Assembly: GCA_947444195.1 (NCBI GenBank)
Contig: CANEZL010000026.1
Coordinates: 1-64,000 of the forward strand
Reading direction: 5' to 3'
DNA from: Methylobacteriaceae bacterium
GTDB taxonomy: Bacteria; Pseudomonadota; Alphaproteobacteria; Rhizobiales; Beijerinckiaceae
Length of the DNA stretch: 64,000 nt
Shown: piece after piece, positions 50,843 through 60,131 of the stretch
How the letters are laid out: every line of letters begins with the position of its first letter
Numbering within the stretch: the first letter of the stretch is position 1
Notes under the pieces: model-generated
What the model saw: the letters and a program-made list of their open reading frames with translations, nothing else
Told to the model about the DNA's origin: nothing
The model's database searches: none
Position numbers and translations under genes: made by a program

Positions 50843-51943
50843 TCAGGCCGCGGCCCGGTCGCGGCCGGCGGCCTTGGCGGCGTAGAGGGCCTCGTCCGCC
50901 CGCGCCAGGGCCTCGGCGAGGTCGAGGCCGTCCGCGAGCGCGATGCCGAGGCTCACCGTCCAGGCCGGCTCGGCCCCGGGCTCCCGCGCGGCGCGGCGGA
51001 TGCGCTCCGCGACGCGCTGGGCGGCCTCCAGGCTCGTGGCGTGCAGGACCACCGCGAACTCGTCGCCGCCGAGGCGGGCGATCAGGTCGGCGGGTCCCGG
51101 CAGGAGGGCTGCGGACCGCGCGGCCAGGGCCACCAGCACCGCATCGCCCGCGGCGTGGCCGTGCTGGTCGTTGATCGTCTTGAAGTGGTCGACGTCGAGG
51201 AGGATCACCGCGGCCCCGGGCGCGGGCAGGCCCGCCCGCGCGGCGAGCCCGGCCCGGTTCAGGGCGCCGGTCAGGGGATCGCGCAGCGCGCTCTCGCGCA
51301 GGGCCGCCTGGGCCCGCTCGCCCGGCATGGCCAGGAGGGCGAGGTTGAGGATGCCGAGCAGAACCTGATCGGACAGCATCGGCAGGAGGGCGGTGAGGTT
51401 CGGATCGGACCAGCCCGCGGTCTCGGCCAGGATGCCCGCGGCGTAGCTCGGCTGGTAGCCGAGGACGGCGAACCCCGCGATGCGGCGCCCGCGCGAGGCC
51501 TGGCTCCGGTTCGCGAAGGCGAGGATCATCCCCGCGAGCGCCGAGCTGATCGCCAGGAAGGCGGTGCCGCCGATGCGGCTCAGGGTCTCCGCGTGCGGTT
51601 CCGGGGCGAGCCAGGCGGGCAGGGCGTAGCCCAGGGCGGCGGCCAGGACCGGCAGCGGCATCCAGGCCCGGACGGGCGGGCGTCCCTCGAAGGCCCGCAC
51701 GCCGGTGACGATGAGGATGTTGGTGACGGCGAGGCAGCCGTAGAGGGCGGCCACCAGCGCCGGGTGGGCGGCCCAGGCCAGGCCCTGCATCGTGGCGGCG
51801 TAGAGGAGCGAGCTGCCCGCCCAGTGCAGCCAGAAGCGCTCCGCGCGGCGCTCGTGCCAGAAGGCGAGGAACACCAGGGCGAAAGCCGTGCTGGCGAGCA
51901 GGCTGCACAGGCGCAGCGTCTGCAGGTCGGGAAGGCCATCCAT
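50843..51943 (-). CDS. Membrane-bound diguanylate cyclase (GGDEF)
   Basis: A 366-residue protein. Residues 1-200 hold about seven transmembrane segments (LASTAFALVFLAFW, ALVAALYGCLAVTNILIV and others). Residues 215-366 are a GGDEF domain with LRDPLTGALNRAG, VILLDVDHFKTINDQHGHAA and the active-site RLGGDEFAVVL. It should make cyclic di-GMP. The inhibitory RxxD I-site normally just before GGDEF is missing (the place reads GPADLIA), so product inhibition may be weak. No sensor family name for the membrane part is evident. Confidence 0.9.
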   Translation of the reverse strand: MDGLPDLQTLRLCSLLASTAFALVFLAFWHERRAERFWLHWAGSSLLYAATMQGLAWAAHPALVAALYGCLAVTNILIVTGVRAFEGRPPVRAWMPLPVLAAALGYALPAWLAPEPHAETLSRIGGTAFLAISSALAGMILAFANRSQASRGRRIAGFAVLGYQPSYAAGILAETAGWSDPNLTALLPMLSDQVLLGILNLALLAMPGERAQAALRESALRDPLTGALNRAGLAARAGLPAPGAAVILLDVDHFKTINDQHGHAAGDAVLVALAARSAALLPGPADLIARLGGDEFAVVLHATSLEAAQRVAERIRRAAREPGAEPAWTVSLGIALADGLDLAEALARADEALYAAKAAGRDRAAA

Positions 51944-52066
51944 GATGCGGTCTCAACCGGAGGTCTGTTCTGCGCGCCCGGCTCCATGCACCGCCCGGCG
52001 GCCCCTGTCAGGCGGGGCGCGGCCACAATGGCCGCCAAAGATGTCGAAACGAGAGCGCGGTCCCGG

Positions 52067-52846
52067 TCACCACCAGTTCGCCCCCTCGGGCGCGGCCTCG
52101 CGCCGGGCGGGGATCGGCTTCAGGGAGCGGTCGAGGGCGGCCAGCACCGTGCGCACCGCCGCCTCGCTCTGGGCCGCGGCGGGGTCGCGCGGGCGGGGGA
52201 GCTTCAGCGCCACCGTCTCGTCGAGGCGGCCGGGCCGCGGCCGCATCACCACGGCCCGGTCGGCGAGCGCCACCGCCTCCCCGACATCGTGGGTGACGAT
52301 GAGGATCGTCGGCCGCGCCTCCGCCCACAGGGCGAGGAGATGGCCGTGCAGGTCCTTGCGGGTGAAGGCGTCGAGCGCCGAGAACGGCTCGTCGAGGAGG
52401 AGGACCCGCGGCCCCGCGACGAAGGCGCGGGCGATCGCGACCCGCTGCTGCTGGCCCCCCGACAATTCGCGCGGCCAGCGGCCGGCCTGCTCGGCCAGCC
52501 CCACCCGCTCCAGGGCGTGGGCGACGCGGGCGGCCCGCTCGGCCCGGCCGAGGCCGGCGAGGCCGAACCCGACATTGCCGGCGACGTCGAGCCAGGGCAG
52601 CAGCCGCGGCTCCTGGAAGACGAGGCCCACCCCCGGATGGGGCGCGCGGATCGCCTCCCCGTCGAGGCGGATCTGCCCGGCACTCGCCCGGTCGAGGCCC
52701 GCGATCAGGCGCAGCAGGGTGGTCTTGCCGCAGCCCGAGCCGCCGATCAGGGCGAGGATCTCCCCCGCCTCGACGGCGAGGTCGATCCCGGCGAGCGCCT
52801 CGGTCCCGTCGGCGTAGGTCTTGGCGAGGTTCTCGATCCGCAGCAC
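52067..52846 (-). CDS. ABC transporter ATP-binding protein (sulfonate/taurine/nitrate type)
   Basis: A 259-residue ATPase of the SsuB/TauB/NrtD type. Walker A is GGSGCGKTTLLRLIAG, the signature LSGGQQQRVAIARAF, Walker B LLLDEPFSALD, and the H-loop IVTHDVGEAVALADR. GTG 52846 is chosen because AGGAGG lies 6 nt upstream; an ATG at 52900 is the alternative. The matching permease and binding-protein genes are on the same strand about 960 nt upstream, separated by a plus-strand gene and a repeat. It probably still serves that transporter. Confidence 0.9.
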   Translation of the reverse strand: MLRIENLAKTYADGTEALAGIDLAVEAGEILALIGGSGCGKTTLLRLIAGLDRASAGQIRLDGEAIRAPHPGVGLVFQEPRLLPWLDVAGNVGFGLAGLGRAERAARVAHALERVGLAEQAGRWPRELSGGQQQRVAIARAFVAGPRVLLLDEPFSALDAFTRKDLHGHLLALWAEARPTILIVTHDVGEAVALADRAVVMRPRPGRLDETVALKLPRPRDPAAAQSEAAVRTVLAALDRSLKPIPARREAAPEGANWW

Positions 52847-52962
52847 GGGGGGCCTCCTGTTCGGGACATCGCGCGCCCCGCGCCGGCGCCCGAATGCCAT
52901 GGCGAGGCGCGCGCGCCAATGCTAAGGGAGCGGCGACGATCGGACCTTCGGCGGACAGAGCC

Positions 52963-53268
52963 TTGAGACCCTTCCATCGCTCGCGCCTCCCGGGCCTCCT
53001 CCTCGTCGGGCTCGCCGGGCTCGGCGCGCCCGCCCGGGCCGCGGACGCCGCCTCGGAGCCGGCGCCCTCGCGGGCGACGGGGCGGTTCCTGGCCACCTGC
53101 GAGGATCTCGGCCGCTTCTGCCTCGGGGAAGGCTGCGGGCGCGACCAGATCGACGCCGCCCTCGCCTGCCGGGCGGCCTGCCCGAGTTCCGTGACGGTCA
53201 CGGTGCAGCCGTCGGCCTGCCCGCTTCCGGGGCCGCCGGTGCGCGTCGTCCTGCGCCGCCGCGGCTGA
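52963..53268 (+). CDS. Small exported cysteine-containing protein
   Basis: About 101 residues from a TTG at 52963, with a signal-like start (RLPGLLLVGLAGLGAPARAA) and a mature part containing six cysteines, in CEDLGRFCLGEGCG and ALACRAACPSS and SACPLPG. I do not recognise the family. The cysteine spacing suggests a disulfide-bonded periplasmic protein. The start is uncertain; an ATG at 52894 would add 23 residues. It is divergent from the ABC ATPase gene and sits within an otherwise minus-strand transporter locus. Confidence 0.5.
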   Translation: MRPFHRSRLPGLLLVGLAGLGAPARAADAASEPAPSRATGRFLATCEDLGRFCLGEGCGRDQIDAALACRAACPSSVTVTVQPSACPLPGPPVRVVLRRRG

Positions 53269-53468
53269 GAAGGTTCCGCGCCTCGTCCACCGGGATTGTG
53301 CGGGAGTCCCGGGCTCCCGCGCAAGTCTACGCTCCCCCGGGGAAGATTTGGCGCAAGGTTTCATCGTGCGCAATTCGTGCGGGCGGAGATCGGAAATTTC
53401 CGGACCGCCCTGAAACCAAGCCCGGCGGCGCGCATTGTCGTCTGCAAATCCAGCACCCTGGCCCTCCG

Positions 53469-53570
53469 GGACCGTGCCCGGTCGCGTCGCGATCGTCCAC
53501 GGCGCCGGGTCCTTGCTCTGACGCGCCCTCTTGCGCCGAACCGGCAGCCACATCGGCGGAGAGCGCTCCG
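53469..53570. repeat. Diverged partial copy of the 37163-37360 repeat
   Basis: It shares, in order, ACCGTGCCC-GTCGCGT, a CCACGGC block, TCTGACGCGC-CTCTT, CGCCGAACCGGC and CGGCGGAGAGCGCT with 37263-37360. The first two hairpins of the longer copy are missing. It lies in the 339-nt gap between the small exported protein and the next small gene; the rest of that gap shows nothing. Confidence 0.6.
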
Positions 53571-53607
53571 GTCCAGGACCGGCGCGCGATGGATACGCGG
53601 CAGGCGG

Positions 53608-53787
53608 ATGACGACCATGTTGAAGAAAGACCTCGATCCCCCGTCCTCCGGCCCGAACCGGAACCCCGTGCTCTACGGCGTGGCGACCGGCCTCGCCCAG
53701 CTCTTCCCGCCGGTGGAGCAGGCCGAGCCGCGCGAGCACCGGACCGAGGACCGCGAGGACGAGACCAGGCCGCCCCGGCAGGATTGA
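53608..53787 (+). CDS. Possible small protein
   Basis: A 59-residue frame starting MTTMLKKDLDPPSSGPNRNP and ending in a charged tail (EHRTEDREDETRPPRQD). No family is recognised. It has no membrane or signal segment. It follows the repeat at 53469-53570 and converges on the ABC permease gene. Codon use is compatible with a real gene, but evidence is weak. Confidence 0.3.
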   Translation: MTTMLKKDLDPPSSGPNRNPVLYGVATGLAQLFPPVEQAEPREHRTEDREDETRPPRQD

Positions 53788-53809
53788 GGCCCCCCGCCGC
53801 CGGCCGGCC

Positions 53810-54592
53810 TCACAGGCTCGCCCGCGCGGTGTCCTGCCAGCGCACCAGCGGCGCCGTCAGGGCGACGAGGACGGCGTCGGCGAGCTTGCCCAGCGCCGCG
53901 AAGGCGATGATCGCCGCCAGGATCTGGTCCGGCTTGCTGAATTGCTGCCCGTCCACGAGGAGGTAGCCGAGCCCCTCGGAGGCGCCCATCAGCTCGGCGG
54001 CGACCACGAACAGGAAGCCGAGGCCGAGCCCGGTGCGCAGGGCGACGAGGGTCGCCGGCAGCACGGCCGGGAGCAGGATCCGCCGGACGAGGGCGAGCCG
54101 CGACAGCCGGAAGATCCGCCCCACCTCCACGAGCTTGCGATCCACCGAGGCGATCGCCCCGGCCACGCCCACGTAGACGGGAAAGAACACGCCCACCGCG
54201 ATGAGCGTGACCTTCGGCGTCTCCAGGATGCCGAACCAGAGGATGAACAGGGGCACCCAGGCCAGCGACGGCACGGCGCGCAGGGCCTGCAGGCTCGGAT
54301 CGACGAGCCAGCGCAAGGGGGCCAGGGTCGCCACCGCCGCCCCCGCCACGACGCCGGCGCCCGCCCCGCACAGGAAGCCCAGGGCCACCCGCGTCAGCGT
54401 CGCCTGCACGTGCAGGCGGAGGTCGCCGGAGGCGGCGAGTTCCGCGAGCGCGGCACCGACCCGGCTCGGCGGCGGCAGCAGCCGCCCCGAGGCGAGGCCG
54501 GCCGCCACCGCGGCCTCCCAGCCGAGGACGAGCGCGAGCGGCAGCGCGAGGCCGAGGGCGGCCCGTCCGCCCTGGCGCAGCAGGGCGCCCAA
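53810..54592 (-). CDS. ABC transporter permease (sulfonate/taurine/nitrate type)
   Basis: A 260-residue inner-membrane permease with about six transmembrane segments. The permease EAA-type loop is ASVDRKLVEVGRIFRLSRLA, preceded by LRAVPSLAWVPLFILWFGI, which is typical of SsuC/TauC proteins. A TTG at 54592 is the best start that I can find; it overlaps nothing and lies 5 nt after the binding-protein stop codon, so the two are translated together. No strong ribosome-binding site is visible. Confidence 0.87.
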   Translation of the reverse strand: MGALLRQGGRAALGLALPLALVLGWEAAVAAGLASGRLLPPPSRVGAALAELAASGDLRLHVQATLTRVALGFLCGAGAGVVAGAAVATLAPLRWLVDPSLQALRAVPSLAWVPLFILWFGILETPKVTLIAVGVFFPVYVGVAGAIASVDRKLVEVGRIFRLSRLALVRRILLPAVLPATLVALRTGLGLGFLFVVAAELMGASEGLGYLLVDGQQFSKPDQILAAIIAFAALGKLADAVLVALTAPLVRWQDTARASL

Positions 54593-54597
54593 CGGCG

Positions 54598-55599
54598 TCA
54601 GCGCCCGGCGGGCGGGTTGAAGGCCGGGTCGAGCAGCCCGTCGACGGCCGCCCCGACATCGGTGCCGGCCGGGATCACGCCGGCCTGCTGCAGGGCGAGG
54701 CCCGCCGCCCGGATCGCGTCCGCCTGGGCCCCGCCGATGGCCGGCTGGGTGAGGTCCGTGCGCGCGATTTGCCGGGCGATCACGGGCTCGGGCAGCTTGG
54801 TGGCCGCCACCAGGGCGGCCGTGAGGGCCTGCGGGTTCGCCAGCGCGTAGGCCCGGGCCCGCTCGTAGGCGGCGATCACCGTGCGCACGAGGTCGGGATG
54901 CTCCCGGGCGAAGGCCTCGCGCACGTCGAGCAGGCCCCAGGTGTTGGCGGCCGGATCGCGGTGGAAGAGCACGGCGCCGCCCTCGATCTCGGCGGCGGCC
55001 ATCATCGGGTCGAGCCCGGCCCAGGCATCCACGTCCCCCCGCTCCAGGGCGGTGCGCCCGTCCGGATGCTGGAGGAGGACGAGCTTGGCGTCCCGCTCGG
55101 TGAGGCCGGCGCCCTGGAGGGCGCGGATCAGGAAGATGTGCGGGTCGGTGCCGCGGGTCACCGCGACGCGCTTCCCCTTGAGGTCGGCGGGGGTGGCGAT
55201 GCCCGTGTCCTTGCGGGTGACGAGCGCCGTCCATTCCGGCCGGGAGAAGGCGTAGACCGCCTTGATCGGGTTGCCGTTGATGCGCGCGACGAGGGCGGCG
55301 GCGCCCGCGGCCGAGCCGAAATCGACGGCGCCGGCATTGAGGAATTCGAGGGCCTTGTTGGAGCCGAGGGACTGCACCCAGCGCACCCGGATGCCCCGCG
55401 GCTTCAGGGCCTCCTCGAGGAAGCCCTTCTCCTTGAGCACGAGGCCGACGGGGTTGTAGGTCGCCCAGTCGAGGCGGATCTCCTGCGGATCCTTGGCGCG
55501 CGCGCCGGCCTGCTCCTGCGCCCGCGCGGGCCCGGCGAGGGCCGCGAGCGCGAGGGCCGCGCAGGCCGCGGACAGGAGCGTGCGGCGGTCGAGACCCAT
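54598..55599 (-). CDS. ABC transporter substrate-binding protein (aliphatic sulfonate type)
   Basis: A 333-residue periplasmic binding protein. The signal peptide is RRTLLSAACAALALAALAGP with cleavage near ARAQ. The domain start IRLDWATYNPVGLVLKEKG and the later GSNKALEFLNAGAVDFGSAA are characteristic of SsuA/TauA-like proteins that bind sulfonates, nitrate or related anions. The ligand is not certain. It is the first gene of the transporter operon with a candidate promoter upstream. Confidence 0.88.
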   Translation of the reverse strand: MGLDRRTLLSAACAALALAALAGPARAQEQAGARAKDPQEIRLDWATYNPVGLVLKEKGFLEEALKPRGIRVRWVQSLGSNKALEFLNAGAVDFGSAAGAAALVARINGNPIKAVYAFSRPEWTALVTRKDTGIATPADLKGKRVAVTRGTDPHIFLIRALQGAGLTERDAKLVLLQHPDGRTALERGDVDAWAGLDPMMAAAEIEGGAVLFHRDPAANTWGLLDVREAFAREHPDLVRTVIAAYERARAYALANPQALTAALVAATKLPEPVIARQIARTDLTQPAIGGAQADAIRAAGLALQQAGVIPAGTDVGAAVDGLLDPAFNPPAGR

Positions 55600-55674
55600 A
55601 TGTGCTGTCCCCTTCGGCGTGAGAGCGCGCGTTGAAGCAGAGACCTTGAGCCGTTCCGGCGATCTCGGGAAGCG

Positions 55675-55703
55675 GAGCTACGCCGGTTCGTTCTTTATGT
55701 CAA
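55675..55703 (-). promoter_or_regulatory. Candidate promoter of the ABC binding-protein gene
   Basis: On the minus strand TTGACA (55703-55698) and TAGCTC (55680-55675) are 17 nt apart, about 75 nt upstream of the start at 55599. The -35 is perfect and the -10 weak. The rest of the 55600-55916 gap holds no supported gene. Confidence 0.45.
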
Positions 55704-55916
55704 ACGCCAAGTCCGGATAAAAGGACAAGGGCGCGGGTCGGTCCGCCGCGCCGCGGCGGGCGCCAGGGGCGCCGGGGGCGCTGGCAGCCCCGGCGGTTCG
55801 TGCTAGAGCAGGCTCCAGGTCCAGCCGGTTCGGGAGCGACCCAGGATTCCTGTCGTGTCGGCCGGTTCCACGACGAGCCGGGACCGGATCGTCGGGACGC
55901 TTCAGAGCGGGAATCC

Positions 55917-58712
55917 ATGTTCGACGCCGTCGCCGCCCTCGACAAGGTTCTGGCCGAGCTCGACCGCGAGGTGCGCGAGCCGATCCAGCTGCGCGCCCTC
56001 CTCGTGCCCCAGCTGAAGGCGGTGATCGAGGCGGGCCACGCGGCGGCCGAGGCGCAGCTCCTCGAGGACCGCGACGGGATGGCCTGCGCCCAGGCGATCG
56101 CCCGCCTCACCGACGCGGTGGTGCGGGCGATCCACGACGCGGTGGTCTGGCGCCTCTACCCCAACGACAACCCGTCGACGGGCGAGCAATTCACGGTGGT
56201 CGCCACCGGCGGCTACGGCCGGGGCACGATGGCGCCGGGCTCGGACATCGATCTGCTGTTCCTGCTGCCCTACAAGCAGACCGCGTGGTCGGAGAGCGTC
56301 GTGGAGGCGATGCTCTACGTGCTGTGGGACCTCAAGCTGAAGGTCGGCCACGCCACGCGCTCGGTGGAGGAATGCCTGCGCGAGGCGCGGGCCGACATCA
56401 CCATCCGCACCGCGCTCCTCGAGACCCGCTACCTGTTCGGCTCCCGGAGCCTGTTCGAGGAACTCGTCACCCGCTTCGACAGCGAGCTCGTGCTCGGCAC
56501 CGCCCACGAATTCGTGGAGGCGAAGCTGCGCGAGCGCGACGCGCGCGTCTCCAAGGCCGGCTCCTCGCGCTACCTCGTCGAGCCGAACGTGAAGGACGGC
56601 AAGGGGGGCCTGCGCGACCTCAACACCCTGTTCTGGATCGCGAAGTACACCTACCGGGTGCGCGACCAGGCCGAGCTCGTCCATGCGGGCCTGTTCACCC
56701 CCGAGGAGTACCGGGTGTTCGAGCGCTGCGAGGAGTTCCTGTGGCTGGTGCGCTGCCACATGCACTTCCTCACCAAGCGCGCCGAGGAGCGCCTCTCCTT
56801 CGGCCTGCAGCCGCGCATCGCCGAGCGCCTGCGCTACGAGCCGCGCGGGGGCCTGTCGGGCGTCGAGCGCTTCATGAAGGCCTATTTCCGGGTCGCCAAG
56901 GACGTCGGCGACCTCACCGCCATCGTCTGCGCGGAGCTGGAGGCGCGCCACGCCAAGCGCACCCCGGTGCTCGACCGCTTCATCGGCCGCTTCCGCGACC
57001 GCTTCCGCGCCACCGCCATCGAGGCGGAGGATTTCTGGATCGACCACGGCCGGGTGAACCTGCGGGCCGAGGACGCCTTCGAGCGCGACCCGGTCAACCT
57101 GATCCGCCTGTTCTGGCTGGCCGACCGCCACAACCTGCCGATCCACCCCGACGCCAAGCGGGGCGCCAACCGGGCGCTGCGCCTCGTCGGGCCGAGCCTG
57201 CGCGGGGACGCGGAGGCCAACCGCCTGTTCCTCGACATCCTGACCTCGAAGAACTCCCCGGAGGCGGTGCTGCGCCAGATGAACGAGGCCGGGGTGCTCG
57301 GCCGCTTCATCCCCGATTTCGGGCGCATCGTGGCGATGATGCAGTTCAACATGTACCACCACTTCACGGTGGACGAGCACCTGCTGCGCTCCGTCGGCGT
57401 CATGTCCGCCATCGAGTCGGGCCGGGTCGAGGAGACCTTCCCCCTGGTCTCGCGGCTGATCCACTCGATCGCCAACCGGCGCGCCCTCTACGTCGCCATC
57501 CTGCTGCACGACATCGCCAAGGGGCGGCCGGAGGACCATTCCGTGGCCGGCGCCCAGATCGCCGAGCGGCTCTGCCCGCGCTTCGGCCTCAGCCAGGCCG
57601 AGACCGAGACCGTGGCCTGGCTCGTGGAGCACCACCTGCTGATGTCGATGACGGCCCAGAGCCGCGACCTCTCGGACCCCAAGACCATCGAGCGCTTCGC
57701 GGGCGTGGTGCAGAGCCTGGAGCGCCTGCGGCTCCTCACCATCCTCACCGTGGCCGACATCACCGCGGTCGGCCCCGGGGTCTGGACCGCCTGGAAGGGC
57801 ACCCTGATCCGCACCCTCTACGACGAGACCGAGGTGCGGCTCTCGGGGGGCCACTCGGAGATCGCACGCACCGACCGGGTGCGGATGATCCAGATCGCGC
57901 TCCGCGAGAAGCTGCCGGACTGGTCGGCGGAGGAGTTCGACGCCTACGCCGCCCGCCACAACCAGGCCTACTGGCTGAAGGTGGAGGGCGTGCGCCAGTT
58001 CAAGGACGCCAACTTCATCCGCGGCGTGGCGGCGGACGGCCGCACCAGCGCCACCGCGGTGGAGACCGACCCGGTGCGCGGCGTCACCGAGATCACGGTC
58101 TACTCCCCCGATCACCCGCGGCTCCTCGCCATCATCACCGGGGCCTGCGCGGCGGCGGGCGGCAACATCGTGGACGCGCAGATCTTCACGACGAGCGACG
58201 GCTTCGCCCTCGACTCGATCTACGTCTCGCGGGCCTTCGACCGGGACGAGGACGAGATGCGCCGGGGCCGCCGCATCGTCGCGGCCATCGAGCGGGCGCT
58301 GAAGGGCGAGATCCGCATCGCCGACCTCGTGGCCGACAAGCATCCGCCGGTGGCGAGCGCGCGGGCCAAGACCTTCCTGGTGCCCCCCGACATGGCGATC
58401 GACAACGCCCTGTCGAGCCGCGAGACCGTGATCGAGGTGACCGGGCTCGACCGGCCGGGCCTGCTCTACGAGCTGACCACCGCCTTCAGCCGGCTCTCCC
58501 TCAACATCACCTCGGCCCATGTGGCGACCTTCGGCGAGCGGGCGGTGGACGTGTTCTACGTGACCGACCTCATCGGCACCCGCGTCACCCAGCCCGACCG
58601 CCTCGCCGCGATCCGGGCCGCCGTGATGGAGATCTTCGCCGGCGACGTGGCGGCCCTGAAGGCGGAGGGGCTGGAGGCGCTGGTCGCCACGCCGCCGCCG
58701 CGGGAGGCCTGA
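55917..58712 (+). CDS. glnD: Bifunctional uridylyltransferase/uridylyl-removing enzyme GlnD
   Basis: A 931-residue PII-modifying enzyme, the primary glutamine sensor. The nucleotidyltransferase domain has GGYGRGTMAPGSDIDLLFLL near residues 100-120. The HD hydrolase domain has VAILLHDIAKGRPEDHSVAG near 525-545. Two C-terminal ACT domains follow (YSPDHPRLLAIITGACAAAG and VTGLDRPGLLYELTTAF). It uridylylates Tyr51 of the PII protein, whose gene is at 26937. The start at 55917 removes an unlikely 39-residue extension. In some alphaproteobacteria glnD precedes murJ; here grpE follows by 93 nt. Confidence 0.96.
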   Translation: MFDAVAALDKVLAELDREVREPIQLRALLVPQLKAVIEAGHAAAEAQLLEDRDGMACAQAIARLTDAVVRAIHDAVVWRLYPNDNPSTGEQFTVVATGGYGRGTMAPGSDIDLLFLLPYKQTAWSESVVEAMLYVLWDLKLKVGHATRSVEECLREARADITIRTALLETRYLFGSRSLFEELVTRFDSELVLGTAHEFVEAKLRERDARVSKAGSSRYLVEPNVKDGKGGLRDLNTLFWIAKYTYRVRDQAELVHAGLFTPEEYRVFERCEEFLWLVRCHMHFLTKRAEERLSFGLQPRIAERLRYEPRGGLSGVERFMKAYFRVAKDVGDLTAIVCAELEARHAKRTPVLDRFIGRFRDRFRATAIEAEDFWIDHGRVNLRAEDAFERDPVNLIRLFWLADRHNLPIHPDAKRGANRALRLVGPSLRGDAEANRLFLDILTSKNSPEAVLRQMNEAGVLGRFIPDFGRIVAMMQFNMYHHFTVDEHLLRSVGVMSAIESGRVEETFPLVSRLIHSIANRRALYVAILLHDIAKGRPEDHSVAGAQIAERLCPRFGLSQAETETVAWLVEHHLLMSMTAQSRDLSDPKTIERFAGVVQSLERLRLLTILTVADITAVGPGVWTAWKGTLIRTLYDETEVRLSGGHSEIARTDRVRMIQIALREKLPDWSAEEFDAYAARHNQAYWLKVEGVRQFKDANFIRGVAADGRTSATAVETDPVRGVTEITVYSPDHPRLLAIITGACAAAGGNIVDAQIFTTSDGFALDSIYVSRAFDRDEDEMRRGRRIVAAIERALKGEIRIADLVADKHPPVASARAKTFLVPPDMAIDNALSSRETVIEVTGLDRPGLLYELTTAFSRLSLNITSAHVATFGERAVDVFYVTDLIGTRVTQPDRLAAIRAAVMEIFAGDVAALKAEGLEALVATPPPREA

Positions 58713-58805
58713 CCGGCGCCCCCGCGTGCCGCCGGGTTGATTTCGCGGCGCGCGCGCCTGATATCAGCCGCGATCCCGAGACCCCATCACCACGACAGAA
58801 ACGCC

Positions 58806-59441
58806 ATGACGAGCAACGACATGCAGCAGGACGACCCGCGCCGGAACGACGCCGCGGAGACCGGGGCTGCGGCACCCAGGCCCGAGCCCGAGGCGGCTCA
58901 GGGCGAGGCCCAGGGCGAGGCGCAGGGCGGCGGGAGCGAGGCCGTCGCCGCGCTGACCGCCGAGCGCGACGCGCTGAAGGACCGGATCCTGCGCACGCTC
59001 GCGGAGATGGAGAACCTGCGCCGCCGCACCGAGCGCGAGGCGGCGGACGCGCGCACCTACGCCGTCACCAACTTCGCCCGCGACGTCCTCAACGTCGCCG
59101 ACAACGTGCGCCGCGCCCTGGAGAGCGTGCCCGCCGAGGCGCGGGCCGGGGCGGAGGGCGCCCTCAAGGGCCTCATCGAGGGCATCGAGCTGACCGAGCG
59201 CGACCTCGCCAAGACCCTGGAGCGCCACGGCGTGAAGGAGGTGGAGCCGCAAGGGCAGCGCTTCGACCCGAACCGGCACCAGGCCATGTTCGAGGTGCCG
59301 AACCCGGACGTGCCCGCCGGCACCGTGGTGCAGGTGGTGCAGACCGGCTACGTCATCGGCGAGCGGGTGCTGCGCCCCGCCCTCGTCGGCGTCGCCAAGG
59401 GCGGCCCGAAGGCCGGCGCCAACCCGGCCGACGCGGCCTGA
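58806..59441 (+). CDS. grpE: Heat-shock cochaperone GrpE
   Basis: A 211-residue nucleotide-exchange factor of DnaK. An N-terminal acidic and disordered stretch (about 1-45) is followed by a long coiled coil ([20 protein letters not shown]) and the C-terminal beta domain with the family signature [20 protein letters not shown] and [19 protein letters not shown]. The start at 58806 removes an upstream extension that is not GrpE-like. DnaK and DnaJ are not in the window. Confidence 0.96.
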   Translation: MTSNDMQQDDPRRNDAAETGAAAPRPEPEAAQGEAQGEAQGGGSEAVAALTAERDALKDRILRTLAEMENLRRRTEREAADARTYAVTNFARDVLNVADNVRRALESVPAEARAGAEGALKGLIEGIELTERDLAKTLERHGVKEVEPQGQRFDPNRHQAMFEVPNPDVPAGTVVQVVQTGYVIGERVLRPALVGVAKGGPKAGANPADAA

Positions 59442-59483
59442 ACCGGAGCGGGACCGGCGCCGCGGCGCCGGCCCCCGCGTCCC

Positions 59484-59894
59484 TCACGGATCGCAGGGCA
59501 GGGCGAGGGCGCCGTCGGCGATGAAGCGGGCGGTCTCGCGCACCGAGGCGGGTGTCCGCGGGTCGCGGGCGACGAGCCCGGCCTCCGTGTGGAGGCGCTG
59601 GTGGCACGAGCAGCGGGGCAGCCGGCCGGAATCCATGCGCGGGCTGCAGGCGTCGTGGTGGGCGCAGGCGAGGTCCAGCGCGTCGATCGGCGGGTGGCCC
59701 GGCCCGCGATTGCCCGGCCCGCAGAAATTGCCGTGGATCAGGATGGCGCCGCGCGCCGGGTCGATCCGCAGCATCTCCTGGGCCCGGAGCGGCAGGGCTG
59801 CCGTGCCGAGGAGGGCGCCGGCCAGGGCCAGCGCCGAGAGGCGAGAGGTCAGGGTCGCGGTCAAGGACGGTCCTACTCGGTGCAAATCCCCCAT
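59484..59894 (-). CDS. Exported phospholipase A2-like protein
   Basis: A 136-residue protein with a signal peptide (about 12-38, LTSRLSALALAGALLGTAAL). The mature part has a calcium-loop-like HGNFCGPGNRGPG (Cys58-Gly-Pro-Gly-Asn62) and the active-site-like DALDLACAHHDACS with the His80-Asp81 dyad and Cys77/Cys83. This pattern matches short prokaryotic, fungal and viral secreted phospholipases A2. Further cysteines (RCSCHQ, LPCDP) would form disulfides. It converges on grpE, 42 nt apart. Enzymatic activity is inferred. Confidence 0.75.
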   Translation of the reverse strand: MGDLHRVGPSLTATLTSRLSALALAGALLGTAALPLRAQEMLRIDPARGAILIHGNFCGPGNRGPGHPPIDALDLACAHHDACSPRMDSGRLPRCSCHQRLHTEAGLVARDPRTPASVRETARFIADGALALPCDP

Positions 59895-60131
59895 GGCCCG
59901 CCAAGATGGATCAGCCGACCGGAGTGGCAACCACCGCCGGGGCGGCATTTTTCGCGCCGGCCACAGCAGAGCCGGCTTCGGACCGCATCTTCGGGCCGGA
60001 CGAGATCTGTCGAACCCGCGGCCCGGCAAGATCTCGGCTCCGGCATCGACGATCGGATATTGCAGTTCCCCCCGCCGTGCCGGCCCGCACACCGCACGCG
60101 CGGCTCCCGTGCGGTGCCGGCATGCCCGGCC

